Shown here in pieces: positions 39,792 to 48,714 of a stretch of 54,870 nt of DNA. The position numbers and the translations under genes are program-made. This DNA is from an uncultured Granulosicoccus sp. GTDB taxonomy: Bacteria > Pseudomonadota > Gammaproteobacteria > Granulosicoccales > Granulosicoccaceae. Position 1 is the stretch's first letter; the number at the start of each line of letters is the position of its first letter. The stretch spans positions 1 through 54,870 of the forward strand of contig CALDSR010000071.1 in the NCBI GenBank assembly GCA_937924505.1, given 5' to 3'. The notes beneath the pieces were generated by a model, which saw only the letters and a program-made list of their open reading frames with translations, was not told where the DNA came from and ran no database searches.

Positions 39792-39808
39792 GGTGCATAG
39801 GCTGCACC
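39792..39808. promoter_or_regulatory. Candidate LuxR-type operator (17-bp palindrome)
   Basis: GGTGCA and TGCACC form an inverted repeat around a 5-base centre. On the minus strand it is followed within a few bases by TATTAT, a possible -10 box of the luxR-type gene. Its size and position suit an autoregulatory site, but it does not match the classic lux box closely. Confidence 0.4.
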
Positions 39809-40123
39809 GGGAACATTGGTTTCTCGGCCTCCTTTACTTCAACTTAATCGGTGACAAGTCCTGTTGTCGTCACAACCGCATGACGTCGTGGTTAACGAAA
39901 AATTGAACCCGGGAACGCGTTAATTGGCACGCTATCCCAGACGACCAACAGCTGTTAGCATACCCGTACTATTATATTGCTTGATACCTCTCAAATAATA
40001 TAGGTATTTAGCGCTAAGTACGTATAATGAATCCGAACGTGGAAAGGCCGTCAACTTATCACGTGCATCCAGCACAGCCCTGACATGACTCAGGTCTGTC
40101 TGTCCGGCCAAATCAATGATGAC

Positions 40124-40187
40124 TGATCCCCTGATCCCCTGATCCCCTGATTAGCTGATTAGCTGATTAGCTGATTAGCTGATTAGC
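40124..40187. repeat. 8-bp tandem repeat with a mid-array sequence switch
   Basis: Eight perfect 8-base units in a row: three copies of TGATCCCC followed by five copies of TGATTAGC. The last three or four bases of the unit change once, at the middle of the array, so the array seems to have grown from two related seeds. It lies about 270 bases upstream of lpd. Confidence 0.92.
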
Positions 40188-40459
40188 GGCGAGTTTTTCA
40201 CCTTGTTACCGATGATGGCCTTTGACGACCGGCCTGTCAGCCGATGCACGACTGCCAGGTAGCCGCAGGACTTCACCGTTGGCGGCGGGCCGTGGTTTTT
40301 TGCCTGCTCCCAAGAAATTTCAAGAAAATTGCGCTCGGTTAACAGTAAGGACCCAGCCATTCAGGCCCGATACATGAAGGCTTCAGGGAAATACCGTCGC
40401 CGAGCGCCGGCAATATATAATTGTGGGCTTCCCCACCCCCGATGCTGTGAGAAAACTTG

Positions 40460-41902
40460 ATGCTTGATACCTATGACGTGATCGTGATTGGCGGTGGCCC
40501 CGCCGGCTATGTGGCGGCCATTCGTGCTGCCCAGTTGGGGCTCAGCACCGCTTGCGTCGAGCAGTGGATCAACAAACAGGATAAACCGGCTCTTGGCGGT
40601 ACCTGTCTGAATGTCGGCTGCATACCTTCCAAGGCGCTACTCGAAAGCACGGAGCTGTTCGATGTTGCGCGAAACAATTTCGCTGATCTTGGCATCAACG
40701 TCGGTGAAGTATCGCTGGATGTGCCAAAGATGATTGACCGCAAGGATAAGGTCGTCCAGGAGCTTACTGGTGGAATCGAAATGCTGTTTAAACAGAACGG
40801 AATTGAATGGCTGCAGGGCAAGGGACAGCTGCTCGGCGACAAAAAAGTAAAGGTCACCGCGCAGGATGGCACGGACACGGAATATCAGGCAGGCAACGTG
40901 ATCATTGCAACCGGCTCGGTACCAATCGAGCTCTCGGCAACGCCGCTGGAGGGTGATATCGTCGTGGACTCAGCGGGTGCACTTGACTGGCAATCCGTGC
41001 CAGGCCGAGTGTGCGTAATCGGCGCCGGTGTTATTGGCCTCGAGCTCGGTAGCGTCTGGCGACGACTGGGATCCGAGGTGGTCTTGCTCGAGGCTCAGGA
41101 CACATTCCTGCCTATGGTCGACAAGGCCATTGCCCGAGAGGCGCAGCGCACTTTCAAGAAACAGGGACTCGATATTCGACTGGCTACCCGGGTCACCGGT
41201 AGCAAGGTTGAAGCGGGCAAGGTCAACGTCGGCTTCAGTGACAAGGATGGTGAGCATGAGGAAGTTTTCGACAAGCTGATTGTTGCTGTTGGTCGTCGCG
41301 CCTACACCGATAATGTTTGCGCTGATGAGGCGAATGTCGAAAAGGATGAACGTGGCTTGTTTCACGTCAACGAATATTGCGAGACTAATGTCCCTGGCGT
41401 ATATGCCATTGGTGACGTCGTGCGTGGCCCGATGCTTGCGCACAAGGGATCAGAAGAAGGTGTGATGGCTGCTGAACGCATTGCTGGTGAGCATGGTTCA
41501 GTGAATTACGACGTCATGCCGAATGTCATTTACACCCACCCTGAGGTGGCTTGGGTCGGCAAGACCGAAGAGCAGCTGAAAAGCGAGGGTGTTGATTATC
41601 AAGTTGGCAGCTTTCCGTTTGCCGCCAGTGGTCGTGCCAAAGCCAAAGGTGATACCAGCGGCATGGTCAAGGTCATTCGCGATAAAAAAAGCGACCGTAT
41701 GATAGGTGCCCATCTGATAGGTCCGAGTGCATCAGAGCTATTGGCTCAATCAGTTCTCGCAATGGAATTCGACGCGACAATCGAAGACATTGCCCACACA
41801 ATACACGCGCATCCGACCTTGTCGGAAGTGATGCATGAAGCCGCGCTGAGTGCGGATGGTCGTGCCATTCACATAGGTAATCGCAAAGCCAAGAGTGCGT
41901 AA
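40460..41902 (+). CDS. lpdA: Dihydrolipoyl dehydrogenase (E3)
   Basis: Flavoprotein that reoxidises the lipoyl groups of the 2-oxoglutarate dehydrogenase complex (and possibly others) with NAD. From ATG 40460 it has 480 residues. The FAD loop is VIVIGGGPAGYVAA, the redox disulfide C49/C54 is in GGTCLNVGCIPSK, the NAD loop is VIGAGVIGLELGSVW, and the catalytic His/Glu lie in HAHPTLSEVMHEA. It is in the suc cluster, with sucC 42 bases downstream. Confidence 0.96.
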   Translation: MLDTYDVIVIGGGPAGYVAAIRAAQLGLSTACVEQWINKQDKPALGGTCLNVGCIPSKALLESTELFDVARNNFADLGINVGEVSLDVPKMIDRKDKVVQELTGGIEMLFKQNGIEWLQGKGQLLGDKKVKVTAQDGTDTEYQAGNVIIATGSVPIELSATPLEGDIVVDSAGALDWQSVPGRVCVIGAGVIGLELGSVWRRLGSEVVLLEAQDTFLPMVDKAIAREAQRTFKKQGLDIRLATRVTGSKVEAGKVNVGFSDKDGEHEEVFDKLIVAVGRRAYTDNVCADEANVEKDERGLFHVNEYCETNVPGVYAIGDVVRGPMLAHKGSEEGVMAAERIAGEHGSVNYDVMPNVIYTHPEVAWVGKTEEQLKSEGVDYQVGSFPFAASGRAKAKGDTSGMVKVIRDKKSDRMIGAHLIGPSASELLAQSVLAMEFDATIEDIAHTIHAHPTLSEVMHEAALSADGRAIHIGNRKAKSA

Positions 41903-41944
41903 GCCTGGCACTTTCCTCAACCACTTTCGACTACAGGAAAATTC

Positions 41945-43114
41945 ATGAATCTGCATGAATACCAAGCCAAGGCTTTGTTTAAAGCCTATGGCATGCCCGT
42001 CCCCAATAATATAGTCGCATCGACCGCGGCCGACGCTAAAAAGGCCGCTGAAAAACTCACCACTGACAAGGTCGTCGTCAAGGCGCAGGTGCATGCCGGT
42101 GGTCGTGGCAAGGCGGGTGGTGTAAAGCTCGTCGACACACCGAATGAAGCAGAAGACTACGCGGCTTTAATGCTCGGTACCAATCTCGTTACTTACCAAA
42201 CGGATGCCAAAGGTCAGCCAGTCAATACGGTGCTTGTCGAAGAGACATGTGACATTGCCAACGAACTTTACCTTGGTATGGTCATTGATCGTGCTAGCCA
42301 GCGAGTGGTTGTCATGGCCTCGACTGAAGGCGGAATGGAAATCGAAACAGTTGCCCACGAAACGCCGGAAAAAATTCTCAAGGCTGAGGTCAATCCAATG
42401 CTTGGCATCATGCCGTATCAGTGCAGAGAGCTGGCGTTTGGACTTGGCTTTTCGGGTGCACAGGTCAAACAATTCACGTCACTGCTAACCGGGTTGGTCA
42501 AGCTTTTTCATGAAAAGGATTTGGCTCTGGTTGAAATCAATCCCTTGGTAGTTACCGTTAGTGGTGATCTGATTTGCCTTGATGGGAAGATCAATATCGA
42601 CAGTAACGCCATGTACCGAAACAAGGATCTCGAAGAACTCCGCGACAAGAGTCAGGAAGACGAGCGTGAATTGAGAGCCTCTGAATGGGATCTCAACTAT
42701 GTGGCGCTGGAAGGTAACATCGGCTGCATGGTGAACGGCGCAGGGCTTGCGATGGCGACCATGGATATCATCAAGCTCAAAGGCGGTCAGCCTGCCAACT
42801 TCCTTGATGTCGGGGGCGGTGCAACGAAGGAACGTGTCGCCGAAGCCCTGAAAATCATTCTGTCTGATCCGGATGTCAAAGGCATTCTTGTCAACATCTT
42901 TGGCGGCATTGTTCGCTGTGATCTTATTGCTGAGGGCATCATTGCAGCAGTTGCTGATGTCGGTATCGAAATACCCGTGGTTGTTCGACTCGAAGGTACC
43001 AAAGCGAAGGAAGGTCGGGACCTTCTCGACAAGAGTGGACTCAATCTGCAATCGGCCAGCGATCTTGGAGATGCGGCGATGAAGATTATTGCCACAGTGG
43101 GAGATGCCGCATGA
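41945..43114 (+). CDS. sucC: Succinate--CoA ligase (ADP-forming) subunit beta
   Basis: ATP-grasp subunit that, with SucD, converts succinyl-CoA to succinate with substrate-level phosphorylation. The 389-residue protein starts with [19 protein letters not shown] and has the ATP-grasp stretch [18 protein letters not shown] and the C-terminal [16 protein letters not shown] and [18 protein letters not shown]. Its stop overlaps the sucD start by 4 bases (ATGA), a sign of translational coupling. Confidence 0.97.
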   Translation: MNLHEYQAKALFKAYGMPVPNNIVASTAADAKKAAEKLTTDKVVVKAQVHAGGRGKAGGVKLVDTPNEAEDYAALMLGTNLVTYQTDAKGQPVNTVLVEETCDIANELYLGMVIDRASQRVVVMASTEGGMEIETVAHETPEKILKAEVNPMLGIMPYQCRELAFGLGFSGAQVKQFTSLLTGLVKLFHEKDLALVEINPLVVTVSGDLICLDGKINIDSNAMYRNKDLEELRDKSQEDERELRASEWDLNYVALEGNIGCMVNGAGLAMATMDIIKLKGGQPANFLDVGGGATKERVAEALKIILSDPDVKGILVNIFGGIVRCDLIAEGIIAAVADVGIEIPVVVRLEGTKAKEGRDLLDKSGLNLQSASDLGDAAMKIIATVGDAA

Positions 43115-43983
43115 GTGTTCTCATCAATAAGTCCACCAAAGTCATCTGCCAGGGTTTGACGGGTAGTCAGGGCACGTTCCACACTGAGCAAGCGATTGCC
43201 TACGGCACCAAAATGGTCGGTGGCGTCACGCCCGGCAAAGGTGGTAGCAAACATCTTGATCTACCGATTTTCAATACCGTGAAAAATGCAGTTAACGAAA
43301 CTGGTGCGACCGCAACGGTCATTTATGTGCCGGCGGCGTTTTGTAAAGACTCTATTATCGAAGCGGCGGAAAGCGGTGTCGAGCTGATTGTCTGTATTAC
43401 TGAAGGCATCCCGACACTCGATATGCTCGAAGCCCGCATCGCTGTCGACCACAATGGCGTACGTCTTATCGGACCAAACTGTCCGGGTATCATCACACCG
43501 GATGAGTGCAAGATTGGTATCATGCCGGGCTCCATTCATCAGTCGGGCAAGGTCGGCATCGTGTCGCGTTCTGGCACATTGACTTATGAGTGCGTCAAGC
43601 AAACTTCCGATCTCGGTTATGGGCAAAGTACCTGTATCGGTATCGGTGGTGATCCAATACCCGGTACCAGTTTCGTTGATGCACTCGCCTTGTTCCAGGA
43701 CGATGCACAAACCGAAGCCATTCTGATGGTCGGTGAAATCGGTGGAACAGCCGAAGAAGAGGCCGCTGAGTTCATCAAGAGCAATGTCACCAAACCCGTG
43801 TCAGCCTATATTGCCGGTGTCACCGCACCACCGGGCAAACGCATGGGCCACGCTGGCGCCATCATCGCAGGTGGTAAAGGCACCGCCGACGACAAATTCC
43901 AAGCCCTCGAAGCCGCCGGCGTCGCCATCACCCGCTCCCCCGCCGAACTAGGCCAAGCCGTAAAGCAAGCCACCGGTTGGTAG
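43111..43983 (+). CDS. sucD: Succinate--CoA ligase subunit alpha
   Basis: CoA-binding and phosphohistidine subunit, 290 residues. The CoA-binding N-terminal region shows [20 protein letters not shown], and the phosphorylated histidine is H247 in [10 protein letters not shown]. The [11 protein letters not shown] and [10 protein letters not shown] motifs are also in place. It is the last suc gene; two hairpins follow its stop. Confidence 0.97.
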   Translation: MSVLINKSTKVICQGLTGSQGTFHTEQAIAYGTKMVGGVTPGKGGSKHLDLPIFNTVKNAVNETGATATVIYVPAAFCKDSIIEAAESGVELIVCITEGIPTLDMLEARIAVDHNGVRLIGPNCPGIITPDECKIGIMPGSIHQSGKVGIVSRSGTLTYECVKQTSDLGYGQSTCIGIGGDPIPGTSFVDALALFQDDAQTEAILMVGEIGGTAEEEAAEFIKSNVTKPVSAYIAGVTAPPGKRMGHAGAIIAGGKGTADDKFQALEAAGVAITRSPAELGQAVKQATGW

Positions 43984-44002
43984 GGGTCGGACCACGCCAA
44001 GT

Positions 44003-44026
44003 GCCTGATTCAAAAGAGAATCAGGC
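44003..44026 (+). terminator. Hairpin after sucD
   Basis: GCCTGATTC pairs perfectly with GAATCAGGC around a 6-base AAAAGA loop, 19 bases after the sucD stop. It has no T tract and may protect the 3' end or act together with the terminator 20 bases downstream. Confidence 0.55.
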
Positions 44027-44046
44027 GCTCCGCGCCGCCTGTTTGC

Positions 44047-44065
44047 CGCTTAAAAAGCGCTTTTT
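44047..44065 (+). terminator. Intrinsic-terminator-like hairpin touching the next start codon
   Basis: CGCTT pairs with AAGCG around an AAA loop and is followed by CTTTTT. The T run ends on the base before the ATG of the 4Fe-4S gene at 44066, so the terminator also occupies the place where that gene's ribosome site should be. Confidence 0.6.
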
Positions 44066-44791
44066 ATGATGAAAAAGCCGCCCGTAAGCTCCGCAACACG
44101 TACCGACATAGAGACGCTCGCGGAGTCTCACGGTCTGCGTATTCGCGGCACGCTGCCGGCAAAATCGCAAGACCTGCCGCCGCAAGCCGATGGATCCCCA
44201 TCACGTGCATTGCTTCTGATCGGTGCTGAAGGTGGTTCCTTGTGGTCGACGTTCAGCCACTCACCTGAATTCTGCGACAAACAAGCTGATCCATTAGACC
44301 GCTGGAGTCGTCGAGTAGGCGAATCAATGGCCGGTGAACTGGATGGTCTAGCCTTGTTCCCGTTTGACGGCCCACCATTTCATCCTTTTATCAGTTGGGC
44401 GACTCAGTCAGGTTCCGTTAACTCCTCGCGACTTGGATTGTCGCTGCATCGACGATTTGGCTTGTGGCATGCTTTTCGGTTTGCACTTGTTTTACCCTAC
44501 GAAATCGACCACGTAGAGCCGGTAACTGATACCGGATCGGCCTGTGACACCTGTCAGCAGACGCCTTGTCTTCAGGTGTGTCCAGTTTCCGCTTTCGATG
44601 GAGAGCAATATGATGTGCATGCCTGTTATCAGTATCTTCGCGACACGCCTGATGCTCCCTGTCATACGTCGGGATGTCTTGCAAGAAACGCCTGCCCGGA
44701 AGGTGCCGGGTATCGCTACCCCGATGAACAAGTGGTTTTCCATATGCGACAGTTCTATCAGGCATTGAATCGACGTTACAAAGAACCATGA
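44066..44791 (+). CDS. Dicluster 4Fe-4S ferredoxin-domain protein
   Basis: Cytosolic iron-sulfur protein of 241 residues. The first 150 residues form an unassigned domain with no cysteine cluster. The C-terminal part has C160-x2-C163-x4-C168-x3-C172-P and C187, C199-x4-C204-x5-C210-P, enough for two 4Fe-4S clusters; the segment resembles the ferredoxin part of QueG-type proteins (CLARNACPEGAGYRY), but the corrinoid part of QueG is absent. Its stop overlaps the next gene by 4 bases (ATGA). No ribosome site is visible, since terminator sequence directly precedes the ATG; ATG 44069 is equally possible. Confidence 0.8.
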   Translation: MMKKPPVSSATRTDIETLAESHGLRIRGTLPAKSQDLPPQADGSPSRALLLIGAEGGSLWSTFSHSPEFCDKQADPLDRWSRRVGESMAGELDGLALFPFDGPPFHPFISWATQSGSVNSSRLGLSLHRRFGLWHAFRFALVLPYEIDHVEPVTDTGSACDTCQQTPCLQVCPVSAFDGEQYDVHACYQYLRDTPDAPCHTSGCLARNACPEGAGYRYPDEQVVFHMRQFYQALNRRYKEP

Positions 44792-46785
44792 CTCCTCGTC
44801 TCGGTATCGATACGGGCGGCACCTACACCGATGCCGTTGTCGTCGATAGCGAACAAGCCGTATTGGCCGCCGCCAAGCGACTGACCACGCCGCAAGATCT
44901 TTGCATTGGTATTCACAATGCGCTGCAAGCGTTACCGCCTGCGCTATTAAGTAATCTTGAACTCGTTTCGCTGTCGACGACGTTGACAACCAACTCTGTT
45001 GTTGAAGGCCGCGGTGCACTTGTTTGCGTGCTGTTGCCTGGCTACACGGAAAAACAGCTTGAAGACTCCGGTTTGTTGGAACTCCTTGGCAAGGACTATG
45101 TTCACTGCCTTGATGGAGGCCACACGGCAACGGGTGAGCAGTGCAAGCCGCTGAATCTTGAGCGCATCGAAAATATTATTGTCGCGCAAAAGGACAAGGT
45201 TGCCGCCTTCGCCGTTTCATCACTATTCGCGACACGCAATTCCGAGCATGAACAAGCGATAGTCAATCTACTTGCCAAACACACTGATAAGCCTGTAACA
45301 ACAGGTCATGATCTAGCAGCCCAACTCGGCGCGCCTCGACGAGCACTGACCGCTGCCTTGAATGCACGGATGTTGCCGTTCATTCATGAGCTGATCTCAT
45401 CGGTCGAATCCATACTCAAGGAATTTTCAATCCGCGCACCCTTGATGATTGTCACCGGTGATGGATCACTGGTAAATGTCGAGACCGCTAAACATAAGCC
45501 ATTGATGACGATTCTCTCAGGGCCTGCCGCGAGTGTTGCAGGAGCGACCGCGCTCAGTGGTTATCAAAATGCCCTGATCGCGGATATGGGAGGCACCACG
45601 ACAGATATCGCCATCGTCAATGATCGCACGGCAGAACTTTGCGAAGACGGCGCGCGAATTGGCCATTGGCAACCGATGATTAATGCTGTGCGCGTCGTGT
45701 CCGTTGGCCTTGGTGGTGACAGTGAAGTGAGATTTAACGGCAGGCTGTTTCTGGCATCCCGTCGTGTAGTGCCGATGAGCTTGCTGGTGCATGAACACCC
45801 ACACTTGATGACATGCCTCGAGAAACAGTGGGACTCGATGCCGAATCCAAGACAAAATCGATTTGCACTGCGTCTCTATGCCAATCCGGAGTTGATTGAT
45901 CAGCTGGACAAGTCGCAGCGGCGAGCCTGGGATCACCTGGAGGCAGGTCCGGTTGAAATGGATGCACTGGCAGATACCGACAAGTCGTTGATGCGATCCA
46001 TCGCACGTCTGGAAAGGGCAGGCCTTGTCATCTTCAGCGGGTTCACGCCGACTGATGCGACACATGCACTTGGGCGCAGCGAACATTGGAACGCGGATGC
46101 CGCAACTGTCGCGGCGCGTATATGGGCTCGTCAGATGCGTTACCTCTACGGTTGTGGAAACTGGGACAATGGGGATGCAATGGCGCCGTGCAGAGACGTC
46201 GTAGATCTGGTTACTCACGAGCTCGCGCAACGCCTGCTCGAAGCGGGTCTGAATCATCGTGGACTACTCGATGAAGCCAAAGCCCAGAAGTTGACGCCGC
46301 TTTTAGCCGACATGTTGCTACGAAACATCACTGAGACAGGTAAGAAGCCAGTATTCGGTTTGCGATTTTCTAACGATATGCCTCTGGTTGCTGTCGGTGG
46401 CCCAGCTGCGGATTTTTTTCCGGCCGTAGCGAAACTACTTGGTATGGCGTATGAATTACCCAAGCATGCAAGTACCGCCAGTGCCGTTGGTGCTGTACTA
46501 GGATGTGTCAGTCAAACGGTATCAGTTACAGTGACGCAACCGGTATTCGGACGGTTCATCGTGTTTTATCAGGATCAACCAAATCAATTCAGTACACTCA
46601 ATGAAGCAATCGACCATGCGACAGAACTTGCAATCACAGGTGCGCGTGAGCGTGCCCAGGCTGCAGGCGGCAAAGGTATACGGGTGCACACGGAAGCTGC
46701 AGCTGATCATGTGGATCATGATATCGATGGTGAGCTTTTTCTTAACACGACTGTAACCGCAACAGCGACGGGCTCACCGATCTGA
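44788..46785 (+). CDS. Hydantoinase/oxoprolinase family protein (HyuA-like)
   Basis: Cytosolic ATP-dependent amidohydrolase-type protein of 665 residues. The N terminus GIDTGGTYTDAVVVD and the later DMGGTTTDIAIVNDRTAEL are the two ASKHA nucleotide motifs of HyuA proteins. Known relatives open hydantoins or 5-oxoproline, or carboxylate acetone or acetophenone, always with a HyuB-type partner. No hyuB is present here. It is coupled to the iron-sulfur gene (4-base overlap) and to the GMC gene (stop and start share one base at 46785), so the three act together. Confidence 0.85.
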   Translation: MTPRLGIDTGGTYTDAVVVDSEQAVLAAAKRLTTPQDLCIGIHNALQALPPALLSNLELVSLSTTLTTNSVVEGRGALVCVLLPGYTEKQLEDSGLLELLGKDYVHCLDGGHTATGEQCKPLNLERIENIIVAQKDKVAAFAVSSLFATRNSEHEQAIVNLLAKHTDKPVTTGHDLAAQLGAPRRALTAALNARMLPFIHELISSVESILKEFSIRAPLMIVTGDGSLVNVETAKHKPLMTILSGPAASVAGATALSGYQNALIADMGGTTTDIAIVNDRTAELCEDGARIGHWQPMINAVRVVSVGLGGDSEVRFNGRLFLASRRVVPMSLLVHEHPHLMTCLEKQWDSMPNPRQNRFALRLYANPELIDQLDKSQRRAWDHLEAGPVEMDALADTDKSLMRSIARLERAGLVIFSGFTPTDATHALGRSEHWNADAATVAARIWARQMRYLYGCGNWDNGDAMAPCRDVVDLVTHELAQRLLEAGLNHRGLLDEAKAQKLTPLLADMLLRNITETGKKPVFGLRFSNDMPLVAVGGPAADFFPAVAKLLGMAYELPKHASTASAVGAVLGCVSQTVSVTVTQPVFGRFIVFYQDQPNQFSTLNEAIDHATELAITGARERAQAAGGKGIRVHTEAAADHVDHDIDGELFLNTTVTATATGSPI

Positions 46786-48395
46786 TGGAAACCTTCGATT
46801 ACATTGTCGTGGGCGCGGGTTCTGCAGGATCGGTCATAGCCAATCGACTGAGCGAATCGGGTAAGTACTCCGTGTTGTTGCTCGAAGCGGGTGTCAGTGA
46901 TCGACGCTTGTACGTGCAGATGCCGATTGGCTACGGCAAGGTTTACTACGACAAACGCGTCAACTGGAAATACACGACAGAGCCTGTTGCCGGTCTCGGC
47001 AACCGCCCCAGCTATTGGCCACGAGGAAAAGTGCTGGGGGGGTCAAGTTCGATTAATGCGATGGTCTATGTACGTGGACATCAACATGATTACGCGCAGT
47101 GGCAATCAGTCGCGGATGGCTGGGGCTGGTCTGATGTTGAACCTTACTTTAAGAAAATGGAATGTTGGCTGGGGACGCCGAGCAGTCATCGTGGTACGGA
47201 TGGTCCTTTGCCAGTTACCGACATCACGAATGAAGCGCACCCACTATGCGATACCTATCTTGACGCTGCTAAACAACTTCAGTTACCCATTGCACAGGAT
47301 TACAACGGACCGGATATGGAAGGCGCCAGTCTTTATCAGATCACCACTGCCAATGGTCTGCGAGCTTCCACGGCACGTTGTTATTTGCGCCCTGCGATAA
47401 ACCGCTCGACGCTCACAATTCGAACAAAATCACTGGTTGTCCGGCTCAAAATTAAAAACCACCATGTCGTCGGCGTCGATTATCAGCGTAAAGGCCAGAC
47501 CCGTAGCGTTGAGGCGCGACGAGAGGTGATCCTGTCTGGTGGCGCCATCAATTCACCGCAATTGCTACAACTCTCAGGTATTGGTCCGCTGGATGTGTTG
47601 CACAAGGCAGGCGTCACACCACAGCACGAACTGGCGGCTGTCGGGCGGCATCTTAAAGATCATTTAGGTGCCGATATCGTTTGCCGAACCAATGTACCAA
47701 CATTGAATCAGACACTCAGACCCTGGCATGGCAAGTTACGCGCTGGCCTTGAATTTCTGCTCAAGCGTCGTGGCCCGCTAACCCTGAGCCTTAATCAGGC
47801 AGGTGGTTTTGTGCGTTCACATCAGGATGTCGAGTTCCCTGATTTGCAATTGTATTTTTCGCCTGTCAGTTACACTCGTGCGCCGGTTGGCAAGCGACCG
47901 TTGATCAACCCTGACCCGTTTCCCGGTTTCCTGATTGGGTTTAATCCCTGTAAGCCGACCAGTGAGGGGTATCTGAACATCACGACCAGCAACCCCCTGG
48001 ATGCGCCGGAGATACACCCTAACTATCTGGCGACAGACCACGACAATGCATTGATGCTTAAAGGTATGAGATTGTGCCGTGACTTACTTGCCACACCCGC
48101 TTTCAAATCGGTGGTCGAAGAAGAGATATATCCCGGCAGCAAGGTTGATTCCGATGAGTCATTGGCAGACTTCATCAAAGACAATGCCTGGACCGTATTC
48201 CATCCGTGTGGAACGTGTCGAATGGGTAGCAACATGCAAACGTCGGTGGTTGACAATCAATTGCGTGTGCATGGCATGACGGGTCTCAGAATTGCTGATG
48301 CCTCCGTGTTCCCGACCATAACATCAGGAAACACGAATGCGCCATCGATCATGGTTGGTGAAAAAGCCAGCGACTTGATTAAGCTCGATCAGTAG
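46785..48395 (+). CDS. GMC-family FAD oxidoreductase (choline dehydrogenase-like)
   Basis: Flavoprotein alcohol dehydrogenase or oxidase, 536 residues. The FAD loop is DYIVVGAGSAGSVIANRLSE, GMC signature 1 is RGKVLGGSSSINAMVYVRG, signature 2 is GGAINSPQLLQLSGIGP, and the active-site end has FHPCGTCRMG (catalytic His) and SGNTNAPSIMVGEKA. The C-terminal layout is that of choline/polyethylene-glycol-type dehydrogenases. It has no signal peptide. Its substrate is unknown and is presumably linked to the HyuA-like protein; the upstream ferredoxin-like protein could accept or donate electrons. Confidence 0.93.
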   Translation: METFDYIVVGAGSAGSVIANRLSESGKYSVLLLEAGVSDRRLYVQMPIGYGKVYYDKRVNWKYTTEPVAGLGNRPSYWPRGKVLGGSSSINAMVYVRGHQHDYAQWQSVADGWGWSDVEPYFKKMECWLGTPSSHRGTDGPLPVTDITNEAHPLCDTYLDAAKQLQLPIAQDYNGPDMEGASLYQITTANGLRASTARCYLRPAINRSTLTIRTKSLVVRLKIKNHHVVGVDYQRKGQTRSVEARREVILSGGAINSPQLLQLSGIGPLDVLHKAGVTPQHELAAVGRHLKDHLGADIVCRTNVPTLNQTLRPWHGKLRAGLEFLLKRRGPLTLSLNQAGGFVRSHQDVEFPDLQLYFSPVSYTRAPVGKRPLINPDPFPGFLIGFNPCKPTSEGYLNITTSNPLDAPEIHPNYLATDHDNALMLKGMRLCRDLLATPAFKSVVEEEIYPGSKVDSDESLADFIKDNAWTVFHPCGTCRMGSNMQTSVVDNQLRVHGMTGLRIADASVFPTITSGNTNAPSIMVGEKASDLIKLDQ

Positions 48396-48443
48396 CTATG
48401 GCATTCACCTTTGACTGTGATGCCGCTGAGCTTCAGGACAAGA

Positions 48444-48714
48444 TCAACTGATCCAGGCTTTTTTCTTCGCCATACTGGCATACCCGAGGAAAAAGAGACC
48501 CGCTATCAATGGTCCAAAGATCGCCATTGACGACTGACAAAGCAAACAGAATCGTAACCCAGGTAGGTCGTGATTCGGCGATTGCACGATGAGAGTCAGG
48601 CATTTGGGCCAATACATTGGGGTTGAATTGCATGGCGAGATTAAGCATACCCAAGCCATGCCAGATAAAAGCGATGAGTCCAACGAGCCATAAACTCCAA
48701 TGTGCTTTATTCAG
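48444..48714 (-). pseudogene. Decayed small membrane protein gene
   Basis: On the minus strand a frame reads NKAHWSLWLVGLIAFIWHG, then MLNLAMQFNPNVLAQMPDSH and RPTWVTILFALSVV, a small two- or three-helix membrane protein type. After about 48525 this frame turns into non-hydrophobic residues, while the neighbouring frame supplies the expected end (IFGPLIAGLFFLGYASMAKKK, stop at 48444). The frame upstream has no ATG, GTG or TTG; a CTG (48712-48714) sits where ATG AAT AAA would be expected. Either one extra base near 48527 or an out-of-frame internal deletion explains the shift. Intact relatives, as I remember them, are near 140-150 residues, which favours a deletion. Confidence 0.65.

Larger units (their letters stand above)
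39761..40459. other. About 700 bp non-coding region between luxR and lpd
   Basis: No convincing gene is seen. From left to right it holds the luxR leader with its palindrome, an A/T-rich stretch around 39970-40030 with TATAAT-like words and the palindrome TTAGCGCTAA, the 8-bp tandem repeat at 40124-40187, and the lpd leader. A 61-codon minus-strand frame (40175-40360) ends inside the repeat; it resembles nothing I know and was not called. Confidence 0.6.

Noticed and set aside
40175..40360. 61-codon minus-strand ORF ending in the 8-bp repeat
   Set aside because: Its stop is supplied by the repeat, it matches no family I know, and no ribosome site is evident.
34777..43983. Whole suc region as a horizontally acquired island
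   Set aside because: The enzymes are core TCA proteins with ordinary composition; only the luxR and repeat segment looks inserted.
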